NCBI GenBank assembly: GCA_026394095.1
Contig: JAPKYY010000862.1
Coordinates: forward strand, 1-7,878
DNA: 7,878 bases
Source of the DNA: Acidobacteriota bacterium
GTDB lineage: Bacteria > Acidobacteriota > Terriglobia > Bryobacterales > Bryobacteraceae
Direction: 5' to 3'
Shown here: positions 1 to 5,753 of the stretch, one piece after another
Numbering within the stretch: the first letter of the stretch is position 1
Layout: every line of letters starts with the position of its first letter
Notes under the pieces: model-generated
What the model saw: the letters and a program-made list of their open reading frames with translations, nothing else
Database searches by the model: none
What the model was told of the DNA's origin: nothing
Made by a program: the position numbers and the translations under genes

Positions 1-141
1 CTTCTCTAGACCATAGATACGGGCGATACCGTCGCCCACGCTGATGACTGAGCCAGTCTCTTCGACATTGACTGCCTGATCGTAATTCTCGATTTCCTGA
101 CGCAGTACACGCGAGATTTCGTCTGCCCGGATTTGAGCCAT
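1..141 (-). CDS. atpA: ATP synthase F1 subunit alpha, N-terminal fragment
   Basis: This is the first 47 codons of the alpha subunit of F1Fo ATP synthase; the gene runs off the left edge. The alpha subunit forms the catalytic hexamer with beta and carries non-catalytic nucleotide sites. The translation begins [17 protein letters not shown] and continues with a [20 protein letters not shown] stretch ([17 protein letters not shown]), which is the conserved beta-barrel opening of the family. The ATG lies 22 bases after the delta-subunit stop, the canonical delta-alpha order. The Walker A motif is outside the window. Only a weak AGGA lies upstream of the ATG, about 14 bases away, so translation may depend partly on coupling with atpH. 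The identification is secure despite the short length because sequence and context agree. Confidence 0.95.
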   Translation of the reverse strand, partial: MAQIRADEISRVLRQEIENYDQAVNVEETGSVISVGDGIARIYGLEK

Positions 142-163
142 AGTTCTTATCGTTTCCTAAAAG

Positions 164-709
164 TTATGCCGTAAGCCGGCTCTTGAGCGCGGTCAGTTTT
201 CCGCGAACCGAGCCATCGTATACCGTCGAGCCAATGCGGGCGACAACGCCGCCAAGCAGGGCTGGATCCCAATGAAATTCACACTGCACCTGCTTGCCCG
301 TCACACGGGAAAGCTCAGCAGAAATGGATGCCTTCTGCTCGTCATTCAGAGCAGCGGCAGTTGCAACGACCGCGCGGGCAACCCCGCGACGGGCGTCAAT
401 AAAAGTTTCAACCTTTTCGCGCAAGACCGGCAGCAGCGAAGTGCGGCCGCGATCAATCACTACGTAAAGGAAGTTGCGGACAGTGATGCTCAAGCCACTC
501 TGCTCTGCCAGCTTGGCAATCACACCACGTTTACGAACACGCGATACAGCCGGCGAGTTCAGAATGTGATGCAGGTCGGGGGCAGATTCCACCATCGAAT
601 CAAAAGCGCGCAGTTCCGTGACTGCCTGCTCTGGGCTCAGCGGTGGGTTGGGCGAAAACAGGATTTCAACAAAGGCGTTTGCGTAGCGTCCGGCGAGTGC
701 TTCAGACAT
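164..709 (-). CDS. atpH: ATP synthase F1 subunit delta (OSCP-type)
   Basis: This 181-residue protein is the delta subunit, which sits on top of F1 and ties it to the peripheral stalk made by the b subunits. Length is normal for the family. The N-terminal six-helix domain opens with a typical ALAGRYANAFVEIL stretch (residues 4-17). The C-terminal end carries the family signature, GGVVARIGSTVYDGSVRGKL at about residues 153-172, where the DGS-R part is characteristic. The start codon is 3 bases after the atpF stop. An AGGAGG sequence, complementary at 721-726, lies inside the end of atpF, 11 bases from the ATG. The gene belongs to the b'-b-delta-alpha operon and is probably translated from that transcript. 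Nothing is broken or missing. Confidence 0.97.
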   Translation of the reverse strand: MSEALAGRYANAFVEILFSPNPPLSPEQAVTELRAFDSMVESAPDLHHILNSPAVSRVRKRGVIAKLAEQSGLSITVRNFLYVVIDRGRTSLLPVLREKVETFIDARRGVARAVVATAAALNDEQKASISAELSRVTGKQVQCEFHWDPALLGGVVARIGSTVYDGSVRGKLTALKSRLTA

Positions 710-712
710 GGA

Positions 713-1267
713 CTAGCGGGCCTCCTGTCGTTTGAGGTCGTTCACAAAAGAAGTTACCAATGCCCCTTGAGTGGCTGGGTCGGTCATTGTGGCAAGCCGG
801 CCTTGAGCAATGGCAATTGCCTGCTCAACGGTAAAGGCACGCAGTTGGGATTGCGCAGCCTGCGTCAGGTTGCCAATCTCGGTTTCACGCATCGAAGCAA
901 CTTTGGCCAGCAGGATTTGTGTCTGCTCGGCGATACGCTTTGCTTCGATCTCGCGCTCGGCCATGGCCTTTTCGCGAATCGAGCGAATCTCACTATCAAA
1001 GTTTCCCAGCTTCGCAGTCAGCTCGGCTACCTTGGCTTCGGCGGCCTTGACGGTTGCCTTGGACTGACCGATGTCGTTTGCGATCGAAGTGGAACGAGCC
1101 TTGAGGACGGGGATGAGGAACTTGGCGATGAGGTAGATCAGTGCGACGGCAAGGATGCCGAAGTTGATCCATTTGTAAGTGATGCTGGGCTCGGCATGAG
1201 CTTCTGCTTCTTCGGCTGCACGAGCGAGCAAAGCGAAGAGAGGCACTAGAGAGGCAAGACGAGACAT
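713..1267 (-). CDS. atpF: ATP synthase Fo subunit b
   Basis: This 184-residue protein is a b-type peripheral-stalk subunit. It anchors F1 to the membrane a subunit and is expected to pair with the b' product of the preceding gene. It has a hydrophobic N-terminal segment (about residues 4-15, LASLVPLFALLA) followed by a short acidic linker (EEAEAHAEP). The conserved membrane segment follows at about 33-53 (WINFGILAVALIYLIAKFLIP). The rest is a charged, alanine- and glutamate-rich coiled coil to about residue 160. The first hydrophobic stretch resembles a cleavable signal peptide, which is longer than the E. coli-type b subunit has. It starts 2 bases after the b' stop, and GGGGAGGA (complement at 1278-1285) lies 10 bases before the ATG. 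The b versus b' assignment is by topology and order and could be swapped. Confidence 0.93.
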   Translation of the reverse strand: MSRLASLVPLFALLARAAEEAEAHAEPSITYKWINFGILAVALIYLIAKFLIPVLKARSTSIANDIGQSKATVKAAEAKVAELTAKLGNFDSEIRSIREKAMAEREIEAKRIAEQTQILLAKVASMRETEIGNLTQAAQSQLRAFTVEQAIAIAQGRLATMTDPATQGALVTSFVNDLKRQEAR

Positions 1268-1269
1268 GG

Positions 1270-1719
1270 CTAGTTAGTCCTCCCCTTCAGAATCCCTGCG
1301 ACAACCTGATCGGCCAGGCCTTCAGCTTCGCGGGTCAGAGTATTACGTGCTTGTTCCACCTGCGCCAGAATATCAGCCTTGGCAGCGACGATCTGAGCAT
1401 GAGTCTCTTCACGTGCTTTGCTTACCGCATTGGTTTGCTCTTCGAGCAACTGCTTGCGCCAGGCATCCTGCTCCTGATAAATTTCCGTGCGCGCGGCGCG
1501 GAGCTTTAAATCATATTCGGCTACTTTTGTTTCGGCAGACTGGAGAGCGGCGGCAGCCTGTTCTCGTGCGCCCTTGGTTTCCGCATAGCGGTCGGCCAGC
1601 ACCTTTTCAAGGGGCTGGAATAGGGTCGTCTTCAGATACCAGTGAAGGAGTACGACGACGAAGAATGTAGGCAGTGCCTGGATTAGCAGGGCCCCTGCGC
1701 TGTGGAGCATCTGTTCCAT
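1270..1719 (-). CDS. atpF': ATP synthase Fo subunit b' (second b-type subunit)
   Basis: This 149-residue protein is the second b-type stalk subunit and the first gene of the cluster. A single membrane segment lies at about residues 10-29 (GALLIQALPTFFVVVLLHWY). It is followed by the LFQPLEKVLADR motif at 33-44, typical of b and b' subunits just after the membrane. A long helical region rich in alanine, glutamate and glutamine then runs to the end. It should form a heterodimer with the adjacent b subunit. No Shine-Dalgarno sequence is visible before the ATG (the upstream bases read CTCAATAAAATA). A second ATG three codons in has no better site, so the first was kept. A promoter candidate lies about 55-80 bases upstream. 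The a and c subunit genes that normally precede it are not here. Confidence 0.9.
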   Translation of the reverse strand: MEQMLHSAGALLIQALPTFFVVVLLHWYLKTTLFQPLEKVLADRYAETKGAREQAAAALQSAETKVAEYDLKLRAARTEIYQEQDAWRKQLLEEQTNAVSKAREETHAQIVAAKADILAQVEQARNTLTREAEGLADQVVAGILKGRTN

Positions 1720-1772
1720 TATTTTATTGAGCGATTCGAACAGGGAAAGGCATTCAAAAGGCCTAACCAGAA

Positions 1773-1800
1773 CTTATAATGCTATCAAAAACACTGCCAA
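1773..1800 (-). promoter_or_regulatory. Candidate sigma70 promoter of the ATP synthase cluster
   Basis: Read on the minus strand, TTGGCA (complement at 1795-1800) matches the -35 consensus at 5 of 6 bases. TATAAG (complement at 1773-1778) matches the -10 consensus at 5 of 6, with a 16-base spacer. Transcription would start near 1766, giving a leader of about 47 bases before the b' start codon. This 118-base gap (1720-1837), between the creatininase-family stop and the b' start, is the longest gene-free stretch in the window. The promoter explains how the ATP synthase genes are transcribed without the usual upstream atpB/atpE genes. It is prediction from consensus only. Confidence 0.5.
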
Positions 1801-1837
1801 ACTGCAAGATTTCTTGTTAGACCAGAATTTTCACCGA

Positions 1838-2644
1838 CTACTTGGCATAGAGCCCGGCAAGATCCCATTTTTCGATCACTTCCTTACCCAAGCCTTCAAT
1901 TTTATCGGAGCAGCTGTTGAAGTATTCCCTGGCTTTGGCCTGGTCAAACTTCACGTAGCCTTGTTTGGGCTGGTAGAGAATGATCGAACTCGGAAACGGA
2001 AAGGCCGTCCAGCTACCGGGTGTCGCTCGCGGCGTTGCCAGTTTGTCGCTGTACAGCTCCTGGCGCACCAGTTGGGGGTGAGTAGCCTGCACCATCGCCG
2101 TTTCATTCCAACCGGCATGGCCACCATCCTCTCCAAACACCTTTAAGGTGAGGTCACCGCAGAAGGTCCACCAATTCACCACCAAGGTGCGTACCTTTTC
2201 AGAGCGTCCCACTTCCTCGGCCATCGCATTCAATGCCAGAGTATTGCCTCCATGACCGTTGACGATGATGATGTTCTTCATGCCGTGGCGGGCAAAGCCC
2301 CGCAAGATGTCACGCACAAACATACGGTAGGCGTCGTCAGAAATCGTAATTCCGCCAGCAAACGCCTCAAGGCTCCCGGTAATACCGTAATTCAGCGTCG
2401 GTGCCACCAGTGCGTTGAGAGACGGAGCAATCCGCCGGGCAATTGCGGTCGGAATCGTATTGTCTGTTCCGTTATGTGTCACCCCATGGGCTTCCACCGT
2501 ACCTACTGGAATCAGAATCGTATTGATTTTGGACGGAACCAGATCCTTAAACTCCATCCAGTTCAATTCATCCACTTCCCGGCTGCGAGGTGACTGAGCA
2601 GCAAGGTTCAAAGCAAACACGAATGCGAACAATGACTTCTTCAT
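1838..2644 (-). CDS. Exported creatininase-family metal-dependent amidohydrolase
   Basis: This 268-residue protein belongs to the creatininase superfamily, whose members use two divalent metals to hydrolyse cyclic amides or related C-N bonds. The expected metal ligands are visible: E51 and H53 in GTVEAHG, D61 in NGTDNTIP, H131 in NGHGGN, and a late Glu in GGHAGWNET (H176, E181). Residues 1-17 (MKKSLFAFVFALNLAAQ) look like a signal peptide, so the enzyme probably acts outside the cytoplasm. The reading frame is open to 2851, but the extra 69 residues have no family similarity and lie inside the sulfatase gene, so the start at 2644 was chosen. No clear Shine-Dalgarno sequence precedes it. NGHGGN replaces the NGHYEN type of true creatininase, so the substrate should not be assumed to be creatinine. 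It diverges from the sulfatase gene. Confidence 0.9.
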   Translation of the reverse strand: MKKSLFAFVFALNLAAQSPRSREVDELNWMEFKDLVPSKINTILIPVGTVEAHGVTHNGTDNTIPTAIARRIAPSLNALVAPTLNYGITGSLEAFAGGITISDDAYRMFVRDILRGFARHGMKNIIIVNGHGGNTLALNAMAEEVGRSEKVRTLVVNWWTFCGDLTLKVFGEDGGHAGWNETAMVQATHPQLVRQELYSDKLATPRATPGSWTAFPFPSSIILYQPKQGYVKFDQAKAREYFNSCSDKIEGLGKEVIEKWDLAGLYAK

Positions 2645-2663
2645 GTAGGATTTACGATAACTG
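2645..2663. promoter_or_regulatory. 19-base spacer between divergent start codons
   Basis: Only 19 bases separate the start codons of the creatininase-family gene (minus) and the sulfatase gene (plus). Any promoters must therefore reach into the opposite coding region. On the plus strand TACGAT (2653-2658) is a weak -10-like hexamer that would put transcription start almost at the sulfatase ATG. There is no convincing -35 element for either direction. AGGA at 2647-2650 is 13 bases from the sulfatase ATG, far for a ribosome binding site. No operator-like inverted repeat is visible. Confidence 0.3.
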
Positions 2664-4040
2664 ATGCCGAGCGAAAAACCCAATCTACTGTTTCTGATTG
2701 CTGACGACCATGCCGGATACGTCCTGGGAGCGGCAGGAAACAAGCTGGCCAGCACACCCAATCTCGATCGCCTTGCAAGCGAAGGTACACGCTTCGCCGC
2801 CAATACCTGTAACTCTCCGGTTTGCACGCCATCAAGACAATCCATCCTCACCGGCCTCTACCCGCATGCCGCAGGTGTAACAACACTCAAAACCGCCCTG
2901 TCAGAAGACAAAACCACGATCGCCGACCTCCTCACAGCCGACGGCTACCAAACCGCCACCTTCGGCAAAATGCACTTCAACAGCCCCGGCAAAGACGGCA
3001 TGCACGGCTTTTCAACGGCCTTCACGGAAGACCGCGTTAATCAAGGCTGGCAGAAAGCAATTGGCCGCCCTCGCCCCCCGTGGCGCCCCTTCCAGGACCC
3101 TGCCAAGATTTGGCTTAACTCTGCCAAAGCCGCGATGCCCTTCCGCGACGAAGAGATGAAGTCCACCTGGCAACTGGAACAAGCCAAAACCTGGCTCAGC
3201 AAGCACAACAAGGACGCGCCCTTCGCCATGTGGTTCAGCATCCAGGAGCCACACTCGCCCTTTGACTTCCCAACAGAAGACGCCCAACGCTTTGCTCCAG
3301 AACAATTCACTGTACCGAAAGTAGGACCTGAAGATTCCTGGCAGATCCCACTCATTTTTAGAGACTTATCGCCACAAGAAAAGCAAGGCATCATCGCCGC
3401 CTACTACTCCAGCGCCTCCTTCCTCGACCGCAACATGGGCCGCATGTTGAAGCATCTCGATCAGCTCGGGCTCCGCGACAACACTCTAGTGGTCTACATG
3501 GCCGACCACGGATATTCACTTGGCCAGCATGGAAGATTTGAAAAGCACTGTTTCTACCAGCCAGCTATGCAAGTACCGCTGATCTTCCGGATGCCGGGCA
3601 AAATTGCCAGTGGCAAGACGGTGCAGAGGCCCACAGAGTCGGTAGACGTAGCAACCACGATCACCAGGCTGCTCGGGCTCAAGAATCAGCTCCCCAAAAC
3701 GCACGGCCGCGACCTGTTTACCGGGCAGCCAAGGGAAGACATCTTCAGCATTTACCTCGAAAACGAAGAAGCCTGTCTCATCTGGGAGCAGTGGAAGTTG
3801 ATTTACACCACCGGAAAACGCAAGAGAACCGATGGCTATGAGACCGAAAACCCCACCCCTGGCCGGATCATCAGACTATACGACCGCCGCCACGACCCAG
3901 GGGAATTCACAAACGTAGCCAGGAAGTACCCGGCGCTGGTGGAGACGCTTACCCGCCGCCTGGAGGAGAAATTCCGTTCGACACATCCAGAACCGGGCCT
4001 GAACCTCGACGACTATCTCAGGCCCCGCGATGTGTCCTAA
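2664..4040 (+). CDS. Type I (formylglycine-dependent) sulfatase
   Basis: This 458-residue enzyme of the alkaline-phosphatase-like sulfatase family hydrolyses a sulfate ester, using a calcium ion and a cysteine converted to formylglycine. The catalytic parts are all present: the metal-binding D14-D15 of LFLIADDH; C54 in CTPSR (54-58), the formylglycine site; K102 and H104 of FGKMH; H197 of QEPHSP; and D281-H282 of VYMADHG, with K294 nearby. The smaller C-terminal domain ends with the RLYDRRHDPGEFTNVA stretch typical of the family. Activity needs a separate formylglycine-generating enzyme, which is not in the window. There is no signal peptide: the catalytic strand begins at about residue 7. 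An in-frame TAA at 2658-2660 rules out a longer N-terminus. Most sulfatases of this type in Gram-negative bacteria are exported, so a cytoplasmic form is notable. The substrate cannot be inferred. Confidence 0.93.
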   Translation: MPSEKPNLLFLIADDHAGYVLGAAGNKLASTPNLDRLASEGTRFAANTCNSPVCTPSRQSILTGLYPHAAGVTTLKTALSEDKTTIADLLTADGYQTATFGKMHFNSPGKDGMHGFSTAFTEDRVNQGWQKAIGRPRPPWRPFQDPAKIWLNSAKAAMPFRDEEMKSTWQLEQAKTWLSKHNKDAPFAMWFSIQEPHSPFDFPTEDAQRFAPEQFTVPKVGPEDSWQIPLIFRDLSPQEKQGIIAAYYSSASFLDRNMGRMLKHLDQLGLRDNTLVVYMADHGYSLGQHGRFEKHCFYQPAMQVPLIFRMPGKIASGKTVQRPTESVDVATTITRLLGLKNQLPKTHGRDLFTGQPREDIFSIYLENEEACLIWEQWKLIYTTGKRKRTDGYETENPTPGRIIRLYDRRHDPGEFTNVARKYPALVETLTRRLEEKFRSTHPEPGLNLDDYLRPRDVS

Positions 4041-4073
4041 AAAGTACACAGTTTTGCGCAACCTATGCCGATC

Positions 4074-4080
4074 AGGCGGG
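4074..4080 (+). promoter_or_regulatory. Ribosome binding site candidate deciding the sigma factor start
   Basis: AGGCGGG lies just before the ATG at 4083, with its AGG part 6 bases away. The earlier in-frame ATG at 4065 has no purine-rich site in front of it (TTTTGCGCAACCT). This favours 4083 as the sigma factor start. The site is imperfect. Confidence 0.4.
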
Positions 4081-4082
4081 TT

Positions 4083-4697
4083 ATGGACAATGTGACTTCC
4101 GTAGCCAGCATCGAGCGCGACGCAGAGTTGATGCTGCGCGTGCGCGATGGGGACGAAACATCCTTCGCGCTGCTGCTCGAGAAGCACCGCAATTCGGTGA
4201 TCCACTTTCTTTACCGGATGGTGCAAAATCAGGCCATTGCCGAGGAGTTAGCACAGGAAGTGTTCTTGCGCGTCTATCGAAGCCGCCAAACCTACGAGCC
4301 CACTGCGAAGTTCACCACCTGGCTCTTCCGCATCACAACTCATCTCGCGCTGAATCATGTAAGGGATCGGCGCAAAGACAAATTGCACGATTCGATTGAT
4401 GAAAAAATTGAGGACGGCGCTCCCCGCCAGTTGCCCACCCGTGAGGCGAATGTTGAGGAGCGGCTCCTTCGGGATGCCCGATTGGGCGAAGTGCGCAAAG
4501 CTATCGAGGAGTTGCCCGAGAAGCAGCGCGGCGCAGTGCTGATGCACAAGTATCAGGAGATGGAATACTCGCAGATTGCGGCGATTCTGGGTTGTTCGGA
4601 ATCGGCAGTGAAGAGTTTGCTCTTTCGGGCATACGAATCATTGCGGTCCAGCCTGCGGCAGTTTAGCCCCGGCGGAAACGGTTTGAAGGCAAGTTGA
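4083..4697 (+). CDS. ECF-family RNA polymerase sigma factor (sigma-70 family)
   Basis: This 204-residue sigma factor (210 if the ATG at 4065 is used) directs RNA polymerase to a specific set of promoters. Region 2 spans about residues 28-97, with AEELAQEVFLRVY (53-65) for core binding and TTWLFRITTHLALNHVRDRR (78-97) for -10 contact. A linker follows. Region 4 spans about 137-190, with LPEKQRGAVLMHKYQEMEYS and the helix-turn-helix YSQIAAILGCSESAVKSLLF (162-181) that reads the -35 element. There is no region 1.1 or 3, as expected for an ECF factor. The next gene, 13 bases downstream, encodes its probable anti-sigma factor. It follows the sulfatase at 42 bases (24 from the alternative start), so read-through is possible, but autoregulation is common for this class. 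Target promoters are unknown. Confidence 0.93.
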   Translation: MDNVTSVASIERDAELMLRVRDGDETSFALLLEKHRNSVIHFLYRMVQNQAIAEELAQEVFLRVYRSRQTYEPTAKFTTWLFRITTHLALNHVRDRRKDKLHDSIDEKIEDGAPRQLPTREANVEERLLRDARLGEVRKAIEELPEKQRGAVLMHKYQEMEYSQIAAILGCSESAVKSLLFRAYESLRSSLRQFSPGGNGLKAS

Positions 4698-4710
4698 AGA
4701 GGAGAAAACA

Positions 4711-5199
4711 ATGAATTGCATCTTGAATACCAACGAACAGGAAGAACTCCTCCTCGGCTACGTCTCGGCCAAGCTCGATCCAGAAACCGCTCGCACCTAC
4801 TCGCGCCACCTTTCATCCTGCGAACGTTGCCGCACGATGGTTGAGATGCAGAAGATCCTCGACGAGTCCCTCGACGATTGGGCAACTCCAACTCTGAGCG
4901 AGAACTTCGATCAGAAGCTCTTTGCAAGGATTCGTGCCGAACAGGAAGCGCCCAAGCCGTGGTGGCAGGCACTGACGAATTTCAATTTTGGCTGGAAGCC
5001 TGCGATTCCGCTGGCTCTGGCGGCGCTTCTGTTAGCGGTATTTCTGGTGCGAGGCCCCGGCCAGTCAGAACTAGCCCAACAGCAGGATGGCATCAAGGCC
5101 GACGAAATTGAACAGGTGGAAAAAGCTCTGGACGACATGGAGGCGCTGCACGCCTTAAGCACAGCCGATACAGCGCCTGCAGCGAAGGAGTCCATATGA
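4711..5199 (+). CDS. Membrane-anchored zf-HC2 anti-sigma factor
   Basis: This 162-residue protein probably binds and inactivates the sigma factor encoded just upstream. The N-terminal anti-sigma domain has the zinc-binding H33-x3-C37-x2-C40 motif (HLSSCERC), with C3 a possible fourth ligand. One membrane segment lies at about residues 97-113 (PAIPLALAALLLAVFLV), preceded by a tryptophan-rich boundary (PWWQAL). The C-terminal 45-50 residues are acidic and would be outside the cytoplasm. AAGAGGAG (4697-4704) is a strong ribosome binding site six bases before the ATG. The stop codon overlaps the start of the next gene in ATGA, indicating translational coupling. Release of the sigma could occur by proteolysis or by a change in the zinc centre; the sequence does not say which. 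Confidence 0.9.
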   Translation: MNCILNTNEQEELLLGYVSAKLDPETARTYSRHLSSCERCRTMVEMQKILDESLDDWATPTLSENFDQKLFARIRAEQEAPKPWWQALTNFNFGWKPAIPLALAALLLAVFLVRGPGQSELAQQQDGIKADEIEQVEKALDDMEALHALSTADTAPAAKESI

Positions 5200-5675
5200 A
5201 ATACATACTGTTGATTTCATGGATGGCCTTTCCTCTCTTCGGGCAAGAGCCGGGCGGCCCCGGCCTTCAATTGATTGAGCGCCTCAACCGGATGTCCCCG
5301 GCAGAACGCCAGAAGATGTTAAATCGTATGCCCGCTGATCGCCGCCAGATCCTTGAGAAGCGCATCAATAACCTCAACAGCATCCGGCCCGAAGCTCGTG
5401 AAAAACTACGCAAAGACTACGAGTACTTTCAACAACTTCCACCCGAAAAGCGCGATGAAGCCCGCCGGACACTCAAGCAGATTGCTGACTTGCCCGACGA
5501 GCGCCGGAAGCTGGTGCGCGGAGCCGTTCATAATCTACGCCAGCAGCCTTCGGAACTTCGAGACCGCCGCCTGGCTTCCCGCGCATTCGAACAACGCTTC
5601 AATGAAGACGAGCGTAAACTGATTCGGGAAGCGCTTTCTGTCCTGCCGCCCAAAGAAGAACCAAGTCAACAGTAA
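5196..5675 (+). CDS. Small exported arginine/glutamate-rich helical repeat protein (DUF3106-like)
   Basis: This 159-residue protein has a short signal peptide (MKYILLISWMAFPLFG, residues 1-16) and a highly charged, helical mature part. From residue 45 to 152 it consists of six consecutive units of exactly 18 residues, each opening with a hydrophobic-Pro-x-Asp/Glu-x-Arg pattern such as LPPEKR or LPDERR. A shorter unit (MSPAERQ, from residue 33) precedes them. This resembles DUF3106 proteins and, more loosely, periplasmic helical stress proteins of the Spy/CpxP/ZraP kind; I cannot confirm the family without a search. AAGGAG (5185-5190) is a good ribosome binding site. The start overlaps the anti-sigma stop by four bases, so the two products are likely made together. 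A role as periplasmic modulator of the sigma/anti-sigma pair is inference from context. Confidence 0.85.
   Translation: MKYILLISWMAFPLFGQEPGGPGLQLIERLNRMSPAERQKMLNRMPADRRQILEKRINNLNSIRPEAREKLRKDYEYFQQLPPEKRDEARRTLKQIADLPDERRKLVRGAVHNLRQQPSELRDRRLASRAFEQRFNEDERKLIREALSVLPPKEEPSQQ
5328..5651 (+). repeat. Six tandem 54-base coding units (18-residue protein repeat)
   Basis: The units start at residues 45, 63, 81, 99, 117 and 135 of the exported protein with no insertion or deletion between them. Their openings are MPADRR, IRPEAR, LPPEKR, LPDERR, QPSELR and FNEDER. Position 4 is always acidic and position 6 is always arginine. A hydrophobic residue recurs near position 16 in five of six. The DNA copies are diverged, so this is an old repeat kept by protein structure rather than a recent tandem duplication. 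Eighteen residues equal five helical turns. Confidence 0.8.
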
Positions 5676-5705
5676 TTCACGCTCTCGACTTTAGTGCCAG
5701 TGTCG

Positions 5706-5747
5706 ATGAGGATTAGGAACGTCAAACGATGCTTTGGCGAATTCTAG
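5706..5747 (+). other. 13-codon open frame in the leader of the sensor gene, in frame with it
   Basis: The 78-base gap between the repeat protein and the sensor gene holds an ATG at 5706 followed by 12 more codons (MRIRNVKRCFGEF) and a TAG at 5745. It is in the same frame as the sensor gene, whose GTG start comes six bases after this stop. No ribosome binding site precedes the ATG. It may be chance, a leader peptide, or the remnant of a longer N-terminus cut by the TAG. Nothing else is evident in this gap: no credible terminator and no strong sigma70 promoter. Confidence 0.2.
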
Positions 5748-5753
5748 ATCATC

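Noticed and set aside
272..1249. Long plus-strand open frame of 325 codons opposite atpH and atpF
   Set aside because: It lies wholly antisense to two clearly identified ATP synthase genes, has no recognisable domain, and its length follows from the codon use of the opposite strand.
1805..1816. Short inverted repeat CAAGATTTCTTG after the creatininase-family gene
   Set aside because: A stem of four or five base pairs without a following T-run is too weak for a terminator.
1727..2146. Plus-strand open frame of 139 codons
   Set aside because: It is antisense to the creatininase-family gene and the ATP synthase promoter gap, with no domain signal.
2645..2851. Extended N-terminus of the creatininase-family frame
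   Set aside because: The extra 69 residues overlap the sulfatase catalytic region on the other strand, look non-homologous, and would bury the signal peptide that begins at 2644.
4054..4064. TTGCGCAACCT before the sigma gene as an autoregulatory -35 element or operator
   Set aside because: The eight-base palindrome TTGCGCAA is short and no convincing -10 partner lies at the right distance.
5685..5706. TCGAC ... GTCGA inverted repeat after the repeat-protein gene
   Set aside because: Five base pairs with a 12-base loop and no T-run; not a credible terminator or operator.
5716..5741. GGAAC followed about 17 bases later by CGAA, resembling an ECF-type promoter before the sensor gene
   Set aside because: The GGAAC half is suggestive, but the -10 half is poor and the target motif of this sigma factor is unknown; no matching motif was found before the sigma gene itself.
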